A DNA stretch of 37,528 bases, taken from Burkholderiales bacterium. GTDB taxonomy: Bacteria > Pseudomonadota > Gammaproteobacteria > Burkholderiales > Burkholderiaceae_C. The position numbers were made by a program, and so were the translations under genes. Shown one piece after another: positions 7,343 to 14,307 of this stretch (positions within the stretch are counted from its first letter, which is position 1; every line of letters starts with the position of its first letter). The notes under the pieces are model-generated. The model was not told the origin of the DNA. It saw only the letters and a program-made list of their open reading frames with translations, and ran no database searches. Location of the stretch: contig JAGWTP010000032.1 of NCBI GenBank assembly GCA_028868895.1, positions 1-37,528 on the forward strand. The letters are read 5' to 3'.

Positions 7343-8071
7343 TCAGGTCGCCGTCAACAACTGCGTGGCCGACTTCTCGTTCGCGTCGGCGGTCTGGATC
7401 ATCTTCATCTGCGCTTCGAACTGGCGCGCGGCCGAGATCATCGCGACCATCGAGCCGACCGCGCTGACGTTCGAGCCTTCGAGCGCGCCGTCTTGCACGC
7501 GTGCGTTCGGATCGGCGCTCAGGCCGTTGCCGTCGGCGGCGCGAAACAGGCCGTCTTCGCCGCGCAGCAGCGGCACCTCGGGCGTGACCAGCTTGAGCTT
7601 GCCGATGGCGGTGGTCTTGCCATCGGTACCCTTGGCGCTGACGGTGCCGTCGGCACCGATGCTCACTGCCGTGTTGGGCGGCACCTGCAACGGGCCACCG
7701 TCACCCAGCACCGGCAGGCCGCTGCGGGTGGTGAGCGTGCCGTCGCTCGACACGTCGAGGGCTCCGCCGCGGGTGTAGGCCTCGGTGCCGTCGAGTGCCT
7801 GCACCGTCAACCAGCTGTTGCCGCTCACGGCCACGTCGAGGTTGCGCCCGGTGGCGGTGATGGCGCCGGGGCTCATGTCGTAGCCGGTGGTGGTCTCCAG
7901 CGTGTAGACGCGCGTGCTCGCACCGCTGCCTTGCACCGGCACCGCGCGAAACGCTTCCATCTCGGCGCGAAAGCCCGGCGTGGAGACGTTGGCCAGGTTG
8001 TTGGCGAGTGCGTCCTGGCGCTGCATCGACGCCTTCGCGCCCGACATCGACAGGAAGATCATGCGGTCCAT
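7343..8071 (-). CDS. flgF: Flagellar proximal rod protein FlgF
   Basis: The protein has 242 residues. It starts with the rod/hook N-terminal motif (MSGAKASMQRQDALANNLAN, then VSTPGFRAEM) and ends with the matching C-terminal helix (ALEGSNVSAVGSMVAMISAA then RQFEAQMKMIQ). The middle part LDVAVSGNSWLTVQALDGTEA is typical of the FlgF/FlgG group. The gene order after flgE and the short length favour FlgF over FlgG. It forms part of the rod that crosses the periplasm and is exported by the flagellar type III apparatus, so it lacks a signal peptide. It is the last flagellar gene of this run: no flgG follows, which is unusual. Confidence 0.93.
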   Translation of the reverse strand: MDRMIFLSMSGAKASMQRQDALANNLANVSTPGFRAEMEAFRAVPVQGSGASTRVYTLETTTGYDMSPGAITATGRNLDVAVSGNSWLTVQALDGTEAYTRGGALDVSSDGTLTTRSGLPVLGDGGPLQVPPNTAVSIGADGTVSAKGTDGKTTAIGKLKLVTPEVPLLRGEDGLFRAADGNGLSADPNARVQDGALEGSNVSAVGSMVAMISAARQFEAQMKMIQTADANEKSATQLLTAT

Positions 8072-8120
8072 GGCGGCCCCTCAATGAGTCTGGCGCGGTG
8101 TGGCGATTGCTGCTTCACGG

Positions 8121-9374
8121 TCAACGCAGGTTGACCAGCGTCTGCAGCACCTGGTCCTGTGTCTTGATCGTCTGCGCGTTGGCCTGGTAGACACGCTGCG
8201 CGGTGATCATGTCGACCAGCTCGCCGGTCAGGTCGGTGTTCGACTGCTCGAGCGCACCGGCCTGCAACGAGCCGATGTTGCCGCTGGTGGGCGTGCCCAC
8301 GGTCGGGTCGCCCGAAGCGTAGCTGCGCGCCCAGAGGTTGCCGCCCAGCGGGCTCAGGCCCTGCGGGTTGCGGAAGGTGGCGAGTTCGAGCTGGCCGGCC
8401 GGCTTGGACTGGCCGTTCGAGTAGGTCGCCATCACGATGCCGGTCTTCTCGATCGACACGCCGGTGAGCTGGCCGGCGGTGTAGCCGTCCTGCACCATGC
8501 TGGTCACGCCGAAGCCCGAGCCGAACTGCGTTGCGCCGGTCAGGTCGAGCGCCACCGGGGTGATCGCCAGCGTGGTGGCGCCGGCGGCGTTGGTCGTCGA
8601 CGGAATGGTGATCGGCACCGGGCCCGCGGGCGAGGTCGGCTTGCCGCCGTTGGCCGGGAAGTTGATCGTCGTGGCCGGCAGCGGGTTGCCCGATGCGTCG
8701 ACATTGATCGACTTGCCGTTGGCCGTGGCGTAGACGTTCCAGGTGTCGGTGGCAGCCTTCTGGAAGAAGTAGGTCAGCGCCACGTCCTGGCCCTTGGCGT
8801 CGAACGCGGTGACCGAGGTCGCGTCGTTGTAGGTCGCGGCGTTGCTGAAGTCGATCTGCGGCGTGGTCAGCGGCAAGGTGACGGCCTTGCGCGCGTCGAG
8901 GTTCATCTCGATCGTGATCTTGCTGGTCGGGTTGGGGGCGACGCCGGCGGTGGGCAGTTGCAGCGGCAGCGCGGCGCCGGGCTGGATCGTGCCGTCCTTG
9001 GCGGCCGGGTAGCCCACCAGCTTCAGACCGGCGTTGCTGGTGATGTAGCCGTCCTTGTTGGCCTGGAACTGGCCGTTGCGTGTGTACAGCGTCTGGTTGC
9101 CGTTGCTGACCTCGAAGAAGCCGCTGCCGTTGATCGCCAGATCGAGCGGGTTGCTGGTGGTAGTGATGTTGCCCTGCGTGAACTGCTGCGTCACCGCCTG
9201 CAGGTTCACGCCGATGCCGATGCCGCTGCCGTTGATGGCGCTGGCGTACATGTCGCCGAACTCGGCGCGCGAGGTCTTGGCACCCACGGTGTTGGCGTTG
9301 GCGACGTTATTGCCGATGACCTCGAGTTGCTTGCTCGATGCGTTCAGACCCGACAGGCCTTGCTGGAAGCTCAT
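8121..9374 (-). CDS. flgE: Flagellar hook protein FlgE
   Basis: This 417-residue protein has the conserved hook N-terminus (MSFQQGLSGLNASSKQLEVI then GNNVANANTVGAKTSRAEF) and C-terminus (GALEQSNTDLTGELVDMITA then QRVYQANAQTIKTQDQVL). It also has the FlgE-type N-terminal repeat with GNITTTSNPLDLAINGSGFF. The central region is Thr/Ala/Gly-rich and variable, as in surface-exposed hook domains. FlgE polymerises into the flexible hook, exported through the type III pathway. It lies between flgD (hook cap) and flgF, with 35 bases to flgD and 49 to flgF. GGAACACCC precedes the ATG, a modest ribosome site. Confidence 0.95.
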   Translation of the reverse strand: MSFQQGLSGLNASSKQLEVIGNNVANANTVGAKTSRAEFGDMYASAINGSGIGIGVNLQAVTQQFTQGNITTTSNPLDLAINGSGFFEVSNGNQTLYTRNGQFQANKDGYITSNAGLKLVGYPAAKDGTIQPGAALPLQLPTAGVAPNPTSKITIEMNLDARKAVTLPLTTPQIDFSNAATYNDATSVTAFDAKGQDVALTYFFQKAATDTWNVYATANGKSINVDASGNPLPATTINFPANGGKPTSPAGPVPITIPSTTNAAGATTLAITPVALDLTGATQFGSGFGVTSMVQDGYTAGQLTGVSIEKTGIVMATYSNGQSKPAGQLELATFRNPQGLSPLGGNLWARSYASGDPTVGTPTSGNIGSLQAGALEQSNTDLTGELVDMITAQRVYQANAQTIKTQDQVLQTLVNLR

Positions 9375-9409
9375 GGGTGTTCCTTGGTTGCTTCGTTGGG
9401 GTGAGCGAT

Positions 9410-10060
9410 TCAGTTGATCGACGTGATGCTGCTGTAGGGCACGGTGCCGGCGTTTTGCAACTGCAGCATCAGTGCGCCGCCCGAGGTGCTCACCGCGGTG
9501 ACGGTGTCGCGCATCAGGGCGGTGCTGGTCAGCGGCGTGGCGCCGCTCGTGGCGGTGACGCGGAAGGTCAGGCCGCTGGTGTTGTCGTAGGTGCCCGCGG
9601 CCCAGCCGAAGCTGTGCGTGCCGCTGCTTTGCGCGCCCAGGTTCATGGTGTCGACGACGCGCCCTGCGGGGTTCAGCACCTCGACCTTGACGGCATCGGC
9701 CGCGCTCGTCAGCGAGAAGCCGCCCTGCCCGGTGCCGTTGGCGATGTCGAGCGTGCTGCCGGGCACGATCACGTTCTTGCCCACCAACGCGGCGCCCTGC
9801 AGCGACTGCATCTGCAGGAACTGGCTCGACAGCCCCTGCACGCTGGTGTTGAGCGTGGCGATGCCGCTGACGGTGTTGATCTGCGCGATCTGGCTGGTGA
9901 GCTGCGCGTTGTCCATCGGGCTGAGCGGATCCTGGTTCTGCAGCTGCGTGACGAGCAGCTTCAGGAAGCGGTCCTGGCTGCCGGCATCGCTCGCGCTGGC
10001 GATCGACGACGGTGCAGGAATCGGCGCGGCAGCGGCGATGGTGGTGGCGGCAATCGTCAT
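9410..10060 (-). CDS. flgD: Flagellar hook cap / assembly protein FlgD
   Basis: The protein has 216 residues. The conserved N-terminal domain is plain: QDRFLKLLVTQLQNQDPLSP then MDNAQLTSQIAQINTVSGI, the family signature. Further on come VGKNVIVPG and paired beta domains with a segment like a hook-cap FlgD tudor/Ig domain (about residues 85-200, AGRVVDTMNLG, GTHSFGWAAGTYDN). FlgD caps the growing hook and is needed for FlgE polymerisation. It sits between flgC and flgE in the usual order. The first 25 residues are Ala/Ile-rich and low in complexity. The ATG follows a GGACACCCC stretch with a weak ribosome site. Confidence 0.95.
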   Translation of the reverse strand: MTIAATTIAAAAPIPAPSSIASASDAGSQDRFLKLLVTQLQNQDPLSPMDNAQLTSQIAQINTVSGIATLNTSVQGLSSQFLQMQSLQGAALVGKNVIVPGSTLDIANGTGQGGFSLTSAADAVKVEVLNPAGRVVDTMNLGAQSSGTHSFGWAAGTYDNTSGLTFRVTATSGATPLTSTALMRDTVTAVSTSGGALMLQLQNAGTVPYSSITSIN

Positions 10061-10084
10061 GGGGTGTCCTCGGAGCGGGCCGCG

Positions 10085-10501
10085 TTACTGGCCCATTTGC
10101 AGGGTCTTGAGCATCAGGCTCTTGGCCGTGTTCATGACCTGGATGTTGTTCTCGTACGCCCGCGAGGCCGAGATCATGTTGACCATCTCGTCGACCGCGT
10201 TCACGTTGCTGTAGGTCACGTAGCCATCGGCGTCGGCGCTCGGGTTGGCCGGGTCGTGCACGCGCCGCCCGGCGCTCTGGTCTTCGGTGACGCTGCTGAC
10301 GACCACCCCCGCGGCCGTCGGGTCGTTGGCGTTGGCGCCCATCAGCTGGGTCTGGAACGTGACCTGGCGCGCCTTGTAGGCCTGCCCGTTCGGCCCGGCG
10401 ACGGTGTCGGCGTTGGCCAGGTTGCTCGCCACCACGTTCAGGCGCTGGCTCTGCGCGCTCGCGGCGCTGCCGGAGACGCTGAAGATGTTCATCAACGACA
10501 T
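10085..10501 (-). CDS. flgC: Flagellar proximal rod protein FlgC
   Basis: The protein has 138 residues, the expected FlgC length. The N-terminal rod motif is SAQSQRLNVVASNLANADTV, followed by NGQAYKARQVTFQTQLM. The C-terminal partner helix is VNAVDEMVNMISASRAYENN then IQVMNTAKSLMLKTLQMGQ. FlgC forms part of the proximal rod and is exported by the flagellar type III system. The ATG has GGAG about 9 bases upstream. It lies 26 bases after flgB and 24 bases before flgD on the same strand, so these genes are surely one operon. Confidence 0.95.
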   Translation of the reverse strand: MSLMNIFSVSGSAASAQSQRLNVVASNLANADTVAGPNGQAYKARQVTFQTQLMGANANDPTAAGVVVSSVTEDQSAGRRVHDPANPSADADGYVTYSNVNAVDEMVNMISASRAYENNIQVMNTAKSLMLKTLQMGQ

Positions 10502-10527
10502 ATCGAACTCCTGTGGCCCGGGTCGGC

Positions 10528-10935
10528 CTACTGGCCGGTGATCGCGCTCAATGTGGTGCGCACGTCGGCGCCGATGAAGCGCAGCGCGGCTTCGTACTTC
10601 ACGGTGTTGTCGGCGAAGCTGGCGCGCTCGCGGTCCAGGTCGACGGTGTTGCGGTCCAGGTTGGTCTGGCTCGGCGAGGCATACATCAGCGTGCTGACGG
10701 TTGCGCCCTGAATCGCGCCGCCGCCAATGTGACCGGGCTGGTCGGCCGCGAGCGTGACCGCCGGCTGGCCCGCGCCGGTGGCCATGCGCAAGGCCTGCGC
10801 GAAGTTCATTTCGCGGGCCACGTAGCCCGGTGTGTCGGCATTGGCGATGTTGCTGGCGATCAGGCGCTGACGATCCGAACGCAGGTTCAGCGCCTGGGCC
10901 TGGAAGTCGAGCGTATCGGTGAGTCGGTTCAGCAT
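10528..10935 (-). CDS. flgB: Flagellar proximal rod protein FlgB
   Basis: The protein has 135 residues and begins MLNRLTDTLDFQAQALNLRS, followed by the rod signature RLIASNIANADTPGYVAREM. The ending DRERASFADNTVKYEAALRF is the typical FlgB C-terminus. FlgB is the first gene of the flgBCDEF run and the most membrane-proximal rod protein. The ATG at 10935 was chosen because the FlgB family begins here; the open frame extends much further upstream but only as the antisense of flgA. The gene is divergent from flgA across a 132-base gap that must carry both promoters. Confidence 0.95.
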   Translation of the reverse strand: MLNRLTDTLDFQAQALNLRSDRQRLIASNIANADTPGYVAREMNFAQALRMATGAGQPAVTLAADQPGHIGGGAIQGATVSTLMYASPSQTNLDRNTVDLDRERASFADNTVKYEAALRFIGADVRTTLSAITGQ

Positions 10936-11067
10936 GGCGGCCTCGGTCGGTGGGGGCGATGTGAACGGATTGTGGGCAGCGCAGCCCTCAACATAAGCGC
11001 GATAAGCGGCGGGTTCACGGGCCAGTTCGCACCATCGCATCGACGCCACCGGCCCTACAGTGACGCC
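10936..11067. promoter_or_regulatory. Divergent flgB / flgA control region
   Basis: This 132-base gap separates divergent flgB and flgA and must hold their promoters. I looked for sigma-28 (TAAA-N15-GCCGATAA) and sigma-54 (TGGCAC-N5-TTGCA) sequences on both strands and found no convincing match. The only hint is GCGATAA at 11000-11006. Control by the FlhDC activator with sigma-70 is known for such genes in relatives, but no site is legible here. Confidence 0.4.
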
Positions 11068-11844
11068 ATGGACATCCGCCGCGCACCTGCTTATCGCACC
11101 GCCCTCGTCCGCGCCTGGCGAGGCGGCGCACGGGTGGTCGCCGCGCTGTGGCTGATCGCGACGGCTCCCGGCGTGCTGGCGCAGGCGGCACCGCCCGCCG
11201 ACGCCGGCAGCACCCTGGGCGCGAGCCTGGAACAACAAGTGCGCCAGCTCGCACTCGGCGACAACCATGCCGCCGCACCCGGCACGCCGCGCGTCGAGGT
11301 CAGCGTCGGCCGGCTCGACCCGCGGCTGCGCCTGGCGCCGTGCCAGCATGTCGAACCGTACATTCCCGAAGGCACTCGCCTGTGGGGCAGGAGCCGCATC
11401 GGCCTGCGCTGCACCGAGGGCGCGGTGAAATGGAATGTCTACCTGCCGATCACCGTGAAGGTCTTCGGCACCGCGCTGGTCGCCACCAGCGGCCTGCCGG
11501 CCGGCAGCGTGCTGACCGCGGCCGACCTGACGCCGGCCGAGGTCGATCTGGCCGAGGACACTTCGCCGCCGGTGGCGGACCCCGCTGTGGCGGTGGGCCG
11601 CACCCTGGCGCGGGTGCTTGCGCCCGGCCAGAGCCTGCGGCTGTCGAGCCTGAAGGTCCGCCAGTGGTTCTCGGCGGGCGAAACCGTGACGGTCATCGCG
11701 CAGGGCAACGGCTTCAGCGTGGCCGGCGAGGCCCAGGCACTGAACAACGGCATCGAGGGCCAGCCTGTGCGGGTGCGCACCGACGGCGGGCGGGTTCTGA
11801 TCGGCCAGCCGGTCGGCGAGCGGCGGGTGGAGTTGCCGTTGTGA
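11068..11844 (+). CDS. flgA: Flagellar P-ring assembly chaperone FlgA
   Basis: The protein has 258 residues. A signal peptide at about 1-39 (Arg-rich start, ALWLIATAPGVLAQA) sends it to the periplasm. FlgA features follow: VEVSVGRLDPRLRLAPC, GTRLWGRSRIGLRC, then the SAF-like domain with GSVLTAADLTPAEVDLAED, ARVLAPGQSLRLSSLKVRQW and a C-terminal part ending GRVLIGQPVGERRVELPL. The C-terminal SAF/beta-clip fold is typical. FlgA helps FlgI subunits assemble into the P ring around the rod; flgI is not in this window. It is divergent from flgBCDEF and 109 bases ahead of flgM. Confidence 0.93.
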   Translation: MDIRRAPAYRTALVRAWRGGARVVAALWLIATAPGVLAQAAPPADAGSTLGASLEQQVRQLALGDNHAAAPGTPRVEVSVGRLDPRLRLAPCQHVEPYIPEGTRLWGRSRIGLRCTEGAVKWNVYLPITVKVFGTALVATSGLPAGSVLTAADLTPAEVDLAEDTSPPVADPAVAVGRTLARVLAPGQSLRLSSLKVRQWFSAGETVTVIAQGNGFSVAGEAQALNNGIEGQPVRVRTDGGRVLIGQPVGERRVELPL

Positions 11845-11875
11845 ACCGCCCCGCCGGCGCGATCTCAAAAATCCC

Positions 11876-11902
11876 TAAAGTCGCCCGACAGCGGGCCGAT
11901 AC
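11876..11902 (+). promoter_or_regulatory. Sigma-28 (FliA) promoter of flgM
   Basis: The -35 element TAAAGTCG (11876-11883), an 11-base spacer and the -10 element GCCGATAC (11895-11902) match the sigma-28 consensus TAAAGTTT-N11-GCCGATAA at 13 of 16 positions with exact spacing. It lies between flgA and flgM; transcription would start near 11909, about 45 bases before the flgM start. Late control of flgM by its own target sigma factor is known in other bacteria. Confidence 0.85.
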
Positions 11903-11953
11903 TCCGTGCACATTGATCGGTCGGGGCGTTGAACTCGGCCGTTGGAGAGCACC

Positions 11954-12274
11954 ATGAAGATCGGCAACCCTGCAGAAAAACCCGCTCCGGCGGTGGTCAC
12001 GAACGGCGCGCCCGCCGCGAACGGCAACGCCCAGGCGGTGGCGGCCCCGGCGATCCCGGCGATCCCGGAAAAGGCCGATGCGAGCGCGCAGATCGAACTG
12101 TCGAACACGGCTTCGACGCTGCTCACCGGCTCGACAAGCGCCGAATTCGATGCTGCCAAGGTGGCCCGCATCTCGGAGGCGATCGACAGCGGCACGTTCA
12201 AGATCAACCCCGGCGCCATCGCCGACAAACTGATCGCGAACGCGCAAGAGTTGCTGAGCAAGGCCCACCCCTGA
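11954..12274 (+). CDS. flgM: Anti-sigma-28 factor FlgM
   Basis: The protein has 106 residues. The N-terminal half is Ala/Pro-rich and probably disordered. The C-terminal half, VELSNT-like IELSNTASTLL then FDAAKVARISEAIDSGTFKI and NPGAIADKLIANAQELL, is the conserved FlgM sigma-binding region. FlgM holds FliA inactive until the hook-basal body is complete and then is exported. The ATG at 11954 has GGAGAG 6 bases upstream, inside TTGGAGAGCACC. It follows flgA and precedes flgN, the common flgAMN arrangement, and a sigma-28 promoter lies in front of it. Confidence 0.93.
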   Translation: MKIGNPAEKPAPAVVTNGAPAANGNAQAVAAPAIPAIPEKADASAQIELSNTASTLLTGSTSAEFDAAKVARISEAIDSGTFKINPGAIADKLIANAQELLSKAHP

Positions 12275-12302
12275 ATCCCGATCGACCCGAGCCCGCCCCG
12301 CA

Positions 12303-12689
12303 ATGACCCCGACCGCCGAGGCACCGCCAGACTCCGAACTCGAAGCCGCACTGGCTGCCGTGGAGCTGCGGCTGTCAGCGCTGGGCAACGCGCTGCGCGA
12401 GCGCGACAGCGCCGCGATCGATCGCCACGCCACCGAGTTGCACCGCGCGCTGTCGGCCGCCGTGGACCGCTTTGCCGCGGCCGCGCGCAGCGGCGCCGTG
12501 CCGCGCTCGCTGCGCCACCGCCTGGCCCACGCCGGTGGCGAGGTGGCAGCGCAGCGCGAATCGCTGGCACGCGCCACGGCGGCACTCGACCGCGCCATCG
12601 ACGTGTTGATCCCGCGCGAAAACGCGGCCCTGTACTCGACCTTCGGCGGTGTCGATCGCGACACCCGCAGCGGTTCGGTGCTGGCCTGA
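12303..12689 (+). CDS. flgN: FlgN-like flagellar export chaperone
   Basis: This 128-residue protein is almost wholly alpha-helical, with heptad-like Ala/Leu/Arg repeats (LEAALAAVELRLSALGNALR; AALDRAIDVLIPRE). It ends with a flexible Gly/Ser-containing tail (YSTFGGVDRDTRSGSVLA). The position right after flgM, 28 bases downstream, fits FlgN, the chaperone for hook-filament junction proteins FlgK and FlgL. The sequence itself is poorly conserved in this family, so the call is mainly by position, size and helical character. It may be translated from the same flgM transcript. Confidence 0.75.
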   Translation: MTPTAEAPPDSELEAALAAVELRLSALGNALRERDSAAIDRHATELHRALSAAVDRFAAAARSGAVPRSLRHRLAHAGGEVAAQRESLARATAALDRAIDVLIPRENAALYSTFGGVDRDTRSGSVLA

Positions 12690-12739
12690 GCGTACCGACC
12701 TGAACACCCTGCCCTGACCTCGGCGCGCGCCGGCGCACC

Positions 12740-13219
12740 TCAAGGCAACGCGGACTGGCCGAGCCAAAGATCCTTGGCCAGGCGCACACCGGCTTCGCGC
12801 CCCTGGTAGTACCCCGGCAACGTCTGCAGCTCGCGGTAGCCCAGGCGCCGGTAGAACGCGCGCGCGGCGTCGTTCGACGAGCGCGCCTCCAGCACCACCT
12901 GGCCGATGCCGGCAACCAATGCCGAGCGCTCCAGCCACGCCAGCAGCGCCGTGCCCACGCCGCGCCGGCACGATGACGAGCGCACGGCGAGCAGCAGCAG
13001 GTGAGCGTCGTCGTCACGGTACTTCATGATGCCGAAGCCGAGCATTTGCGCCGCCTCGCGCGCGACCACCACGTTGGTCTGCGGGTCAAGAATGCTGCGC
13101 AGCACGCGCGGCGCGGTCCAGCTCCAGCCCAGGCCCTGTTCGATGCGGTCGCGCGACAGGCGGGCGATGGCGGGCGCGTCGGCGCGGCCGGCCAGGCGCA
13201 GCGTCAAGTCGCGGATCAT
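12740..13219 (-). CDS. GNAT family N-acetyltransferase
   Basis: The protein has 159 residues with the GNAT fold. The acetyl-CoA-binding signature is VRSSSCRRGVGTALLAWLER (the Q/RxxGxG/A loop), followed by the beta-strand IGQVVLEARSSNDAARAFYR and RLGYRELQTLPGYY. It resembles RimI-like and other amino-group acetyltransferases, but the substrate cannot be read. It is convergent with flgN (50 bases apart) and 25 bases downstream of a lipoprotein gene on the same strand, so the two may be co-transcribed. The family is very diverse, so RimI should not be assumed. Confidence 0.85.
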   Translation of the reverse strand: MIRDLTLRLAGRADAPAIARLSRDRIEQGLGWSWTAPRVLRSILDPQTNVVVAREAAQMLGFGIMKYRDDDAHLLLLAVRSSSCRRGVGTALLAWLERSALVAGIGQVVLEARSSNDAARAFYRRLGYRELQTLPGYYQGREAGVRLAKDLWLGQSALP

Positions 13220-13244
13220 GGTCCGGCTCGGCCCCGTGGCGACG

Positions 13245-13775
13245 CTACTTGACCGTGACCCGATAGGTCACGGTCTGCGCGGCGGGCCCGACACGGTGCG
13301 GCCGCCGCAACTCGAAGGTCAGGGTCACCGTGCCGGCCGCCTGCGGCACGAAGCGCCAGACCGCGGTGCCGACGTACTCGTCGCCGAGCGGCCGGGGTGC
13401 GGCGTTCTCGAACGTCGAACGCTGCAGCGCGAGCACGCCGGGCTGCAGGTCGATCAACGCCCAGTCGCGCACCGAGGTCACGTCGTTGGGGAGCTTGACC
13501 ACCAGCGCCTGCGTGGGTTCCAGCACCACCGAGGCGCCCGATTGCCGCTCCGACACGGTGACGACAGCCTGCCCCGGGCTGCTCACCACCGCCGGCACCG
13601 CCGCCGGCGCGGCTTTCTGGGTGGTGCCGCAGGCGGCCAGCAGCGCAACGCACAAGGACAGCGACAGGGGCAGCCACACCGGCCGCGCCACCGACGCGGC
13701 GGAGATGGTTCGGCGCGCGGCGCACGAGCGGCGGGCCAGGGGATCTTTCGGGTCGGTGCGGTGCGGCTTGTTCAT
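13245..13775 (-). CDS. Lipoprotein with possible chagasin-like (inhibitor I42) domain
   Basis: The protein has 176 residues. A hydrophobic stretch ends in the lipobox LLAAC (LSLSLCVALLAAC), so it is expected to be lipid-anchored. The N-terminus before it is long and basic. A GTG at 13689-13691 would give a more normal signal peptide (MARPVWLPLSLSL) and may be the true start. The mature part, about 110 residues, is beta-rich; VWRFVPQAAGTVTLTFELRR resembles the last strand of I42 cysteine-protease inhibitors (W.F...G...l.f...RPW). The NPTTGYxW loop known for chagasin is not visible; the corresponding area reads LPNDVTSVRDW. The link to I42 is therefore an inference. It lies 25 bases upstream of the GNAT gene. 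Confidence 0.65.
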   Translation of the reverse strand: MNKPHRTDPKDPLARRSCAARRTISAASVARPVWLPLSLSLCVALLAACGTTQKAAPAAVPAVVSSPGQAVVTVSERQSGASVVLEPTQALVVKLPNDVTSVRDWALIDLQPGVLALQRSTFENAAPRPLGDEYVGTAVWRFVPQAAGTVTLTFELRRPHRVGPAAQTVTYRVTVK

Positions 13776-13842
13776 CGGCACAGGGTATCAAAGATCGCAG
13801 CACGCGCGCGTTATCCTTGGCGCCCCGCGGCGCAGCAGCAGC

Positions 13843-14307
13843 ATGCCCTCCATCCACATCACCGACATCGAATCGGCCATCAACTGGTGGCGGCAGCGAT
13901 CGCCCTCGCCCGACGGCATCACGGCCTGCGCCGAGGTGCGCGCGCTGGGCACGGTGTACGCGCTGATGGTGTACGACCACGAACTCGATTGCGACGAAGC
14001 GTCGATGCCGGCACCGGCCCGTGACGCCTGGCTCGCGTGGTACGCGAGCACGCCCGACGCACCGTGCATCGCGATCTGCTCGACCAGCCAGGGCGATGAC
14101 GTCTGCAAGGGCTGCGGGCGCACCTTCGACGAGGTTCAGCACTGGCCGGTGATGACGCCGGCCGAGAAGCGCGTCACCTGGCGGCGCATCACGATGCAAG
14201 GCACGGCCTGGCGCTTCAACAAGTACGCCGAGCGGGCCCGCGAGTGCCCGGCCCCGGCGGCGCCCGACACCGACACCGACATCGACACCCGCGGAGCCGC
14301 CGCCTAG
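13843..14307 (+). CDS. DUF3717 + DUF1289 domain protein
   Basis: The protein has 154 residues in two parts. Residues 1-70 match the DUF3717 pattern (ITDIESAINWWRQRSPSP then EVRALGTVYALMVYDHEL). Residues about 72-130 are a DUF1289 domain with the cysteine set CIAICSTSQGDDVCKGCGR (C-x3-C-x8-C-x2-C), followed by TFDEVQHWPVMTPAEKRVTW. The four Cys suggest a metal or iron-sulfur site, but the function of both domains is unknown. The tail is Ala/Asp/Pro-rich and probably disordered. The stop overlaps the GTG of the MATE transporter (TAGTG), so the two are likely coupled. The fusion of both domains is, as I recall, common in Burkholderiales. Confidence 0.8.
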   Translation: MPSIHITDIESAINWWRQRSPSPDGITACAEVRALGTVYALMVYDHELDCDEASMPAPARDAWLAWYASTPDAPCIAICSTSQGDDVCKGCGRTFDEVQHWPVMTPAEKRVTWRRITMQGTAWRFNKYAERARECPAPAAPDTDTDIDTRGAAA

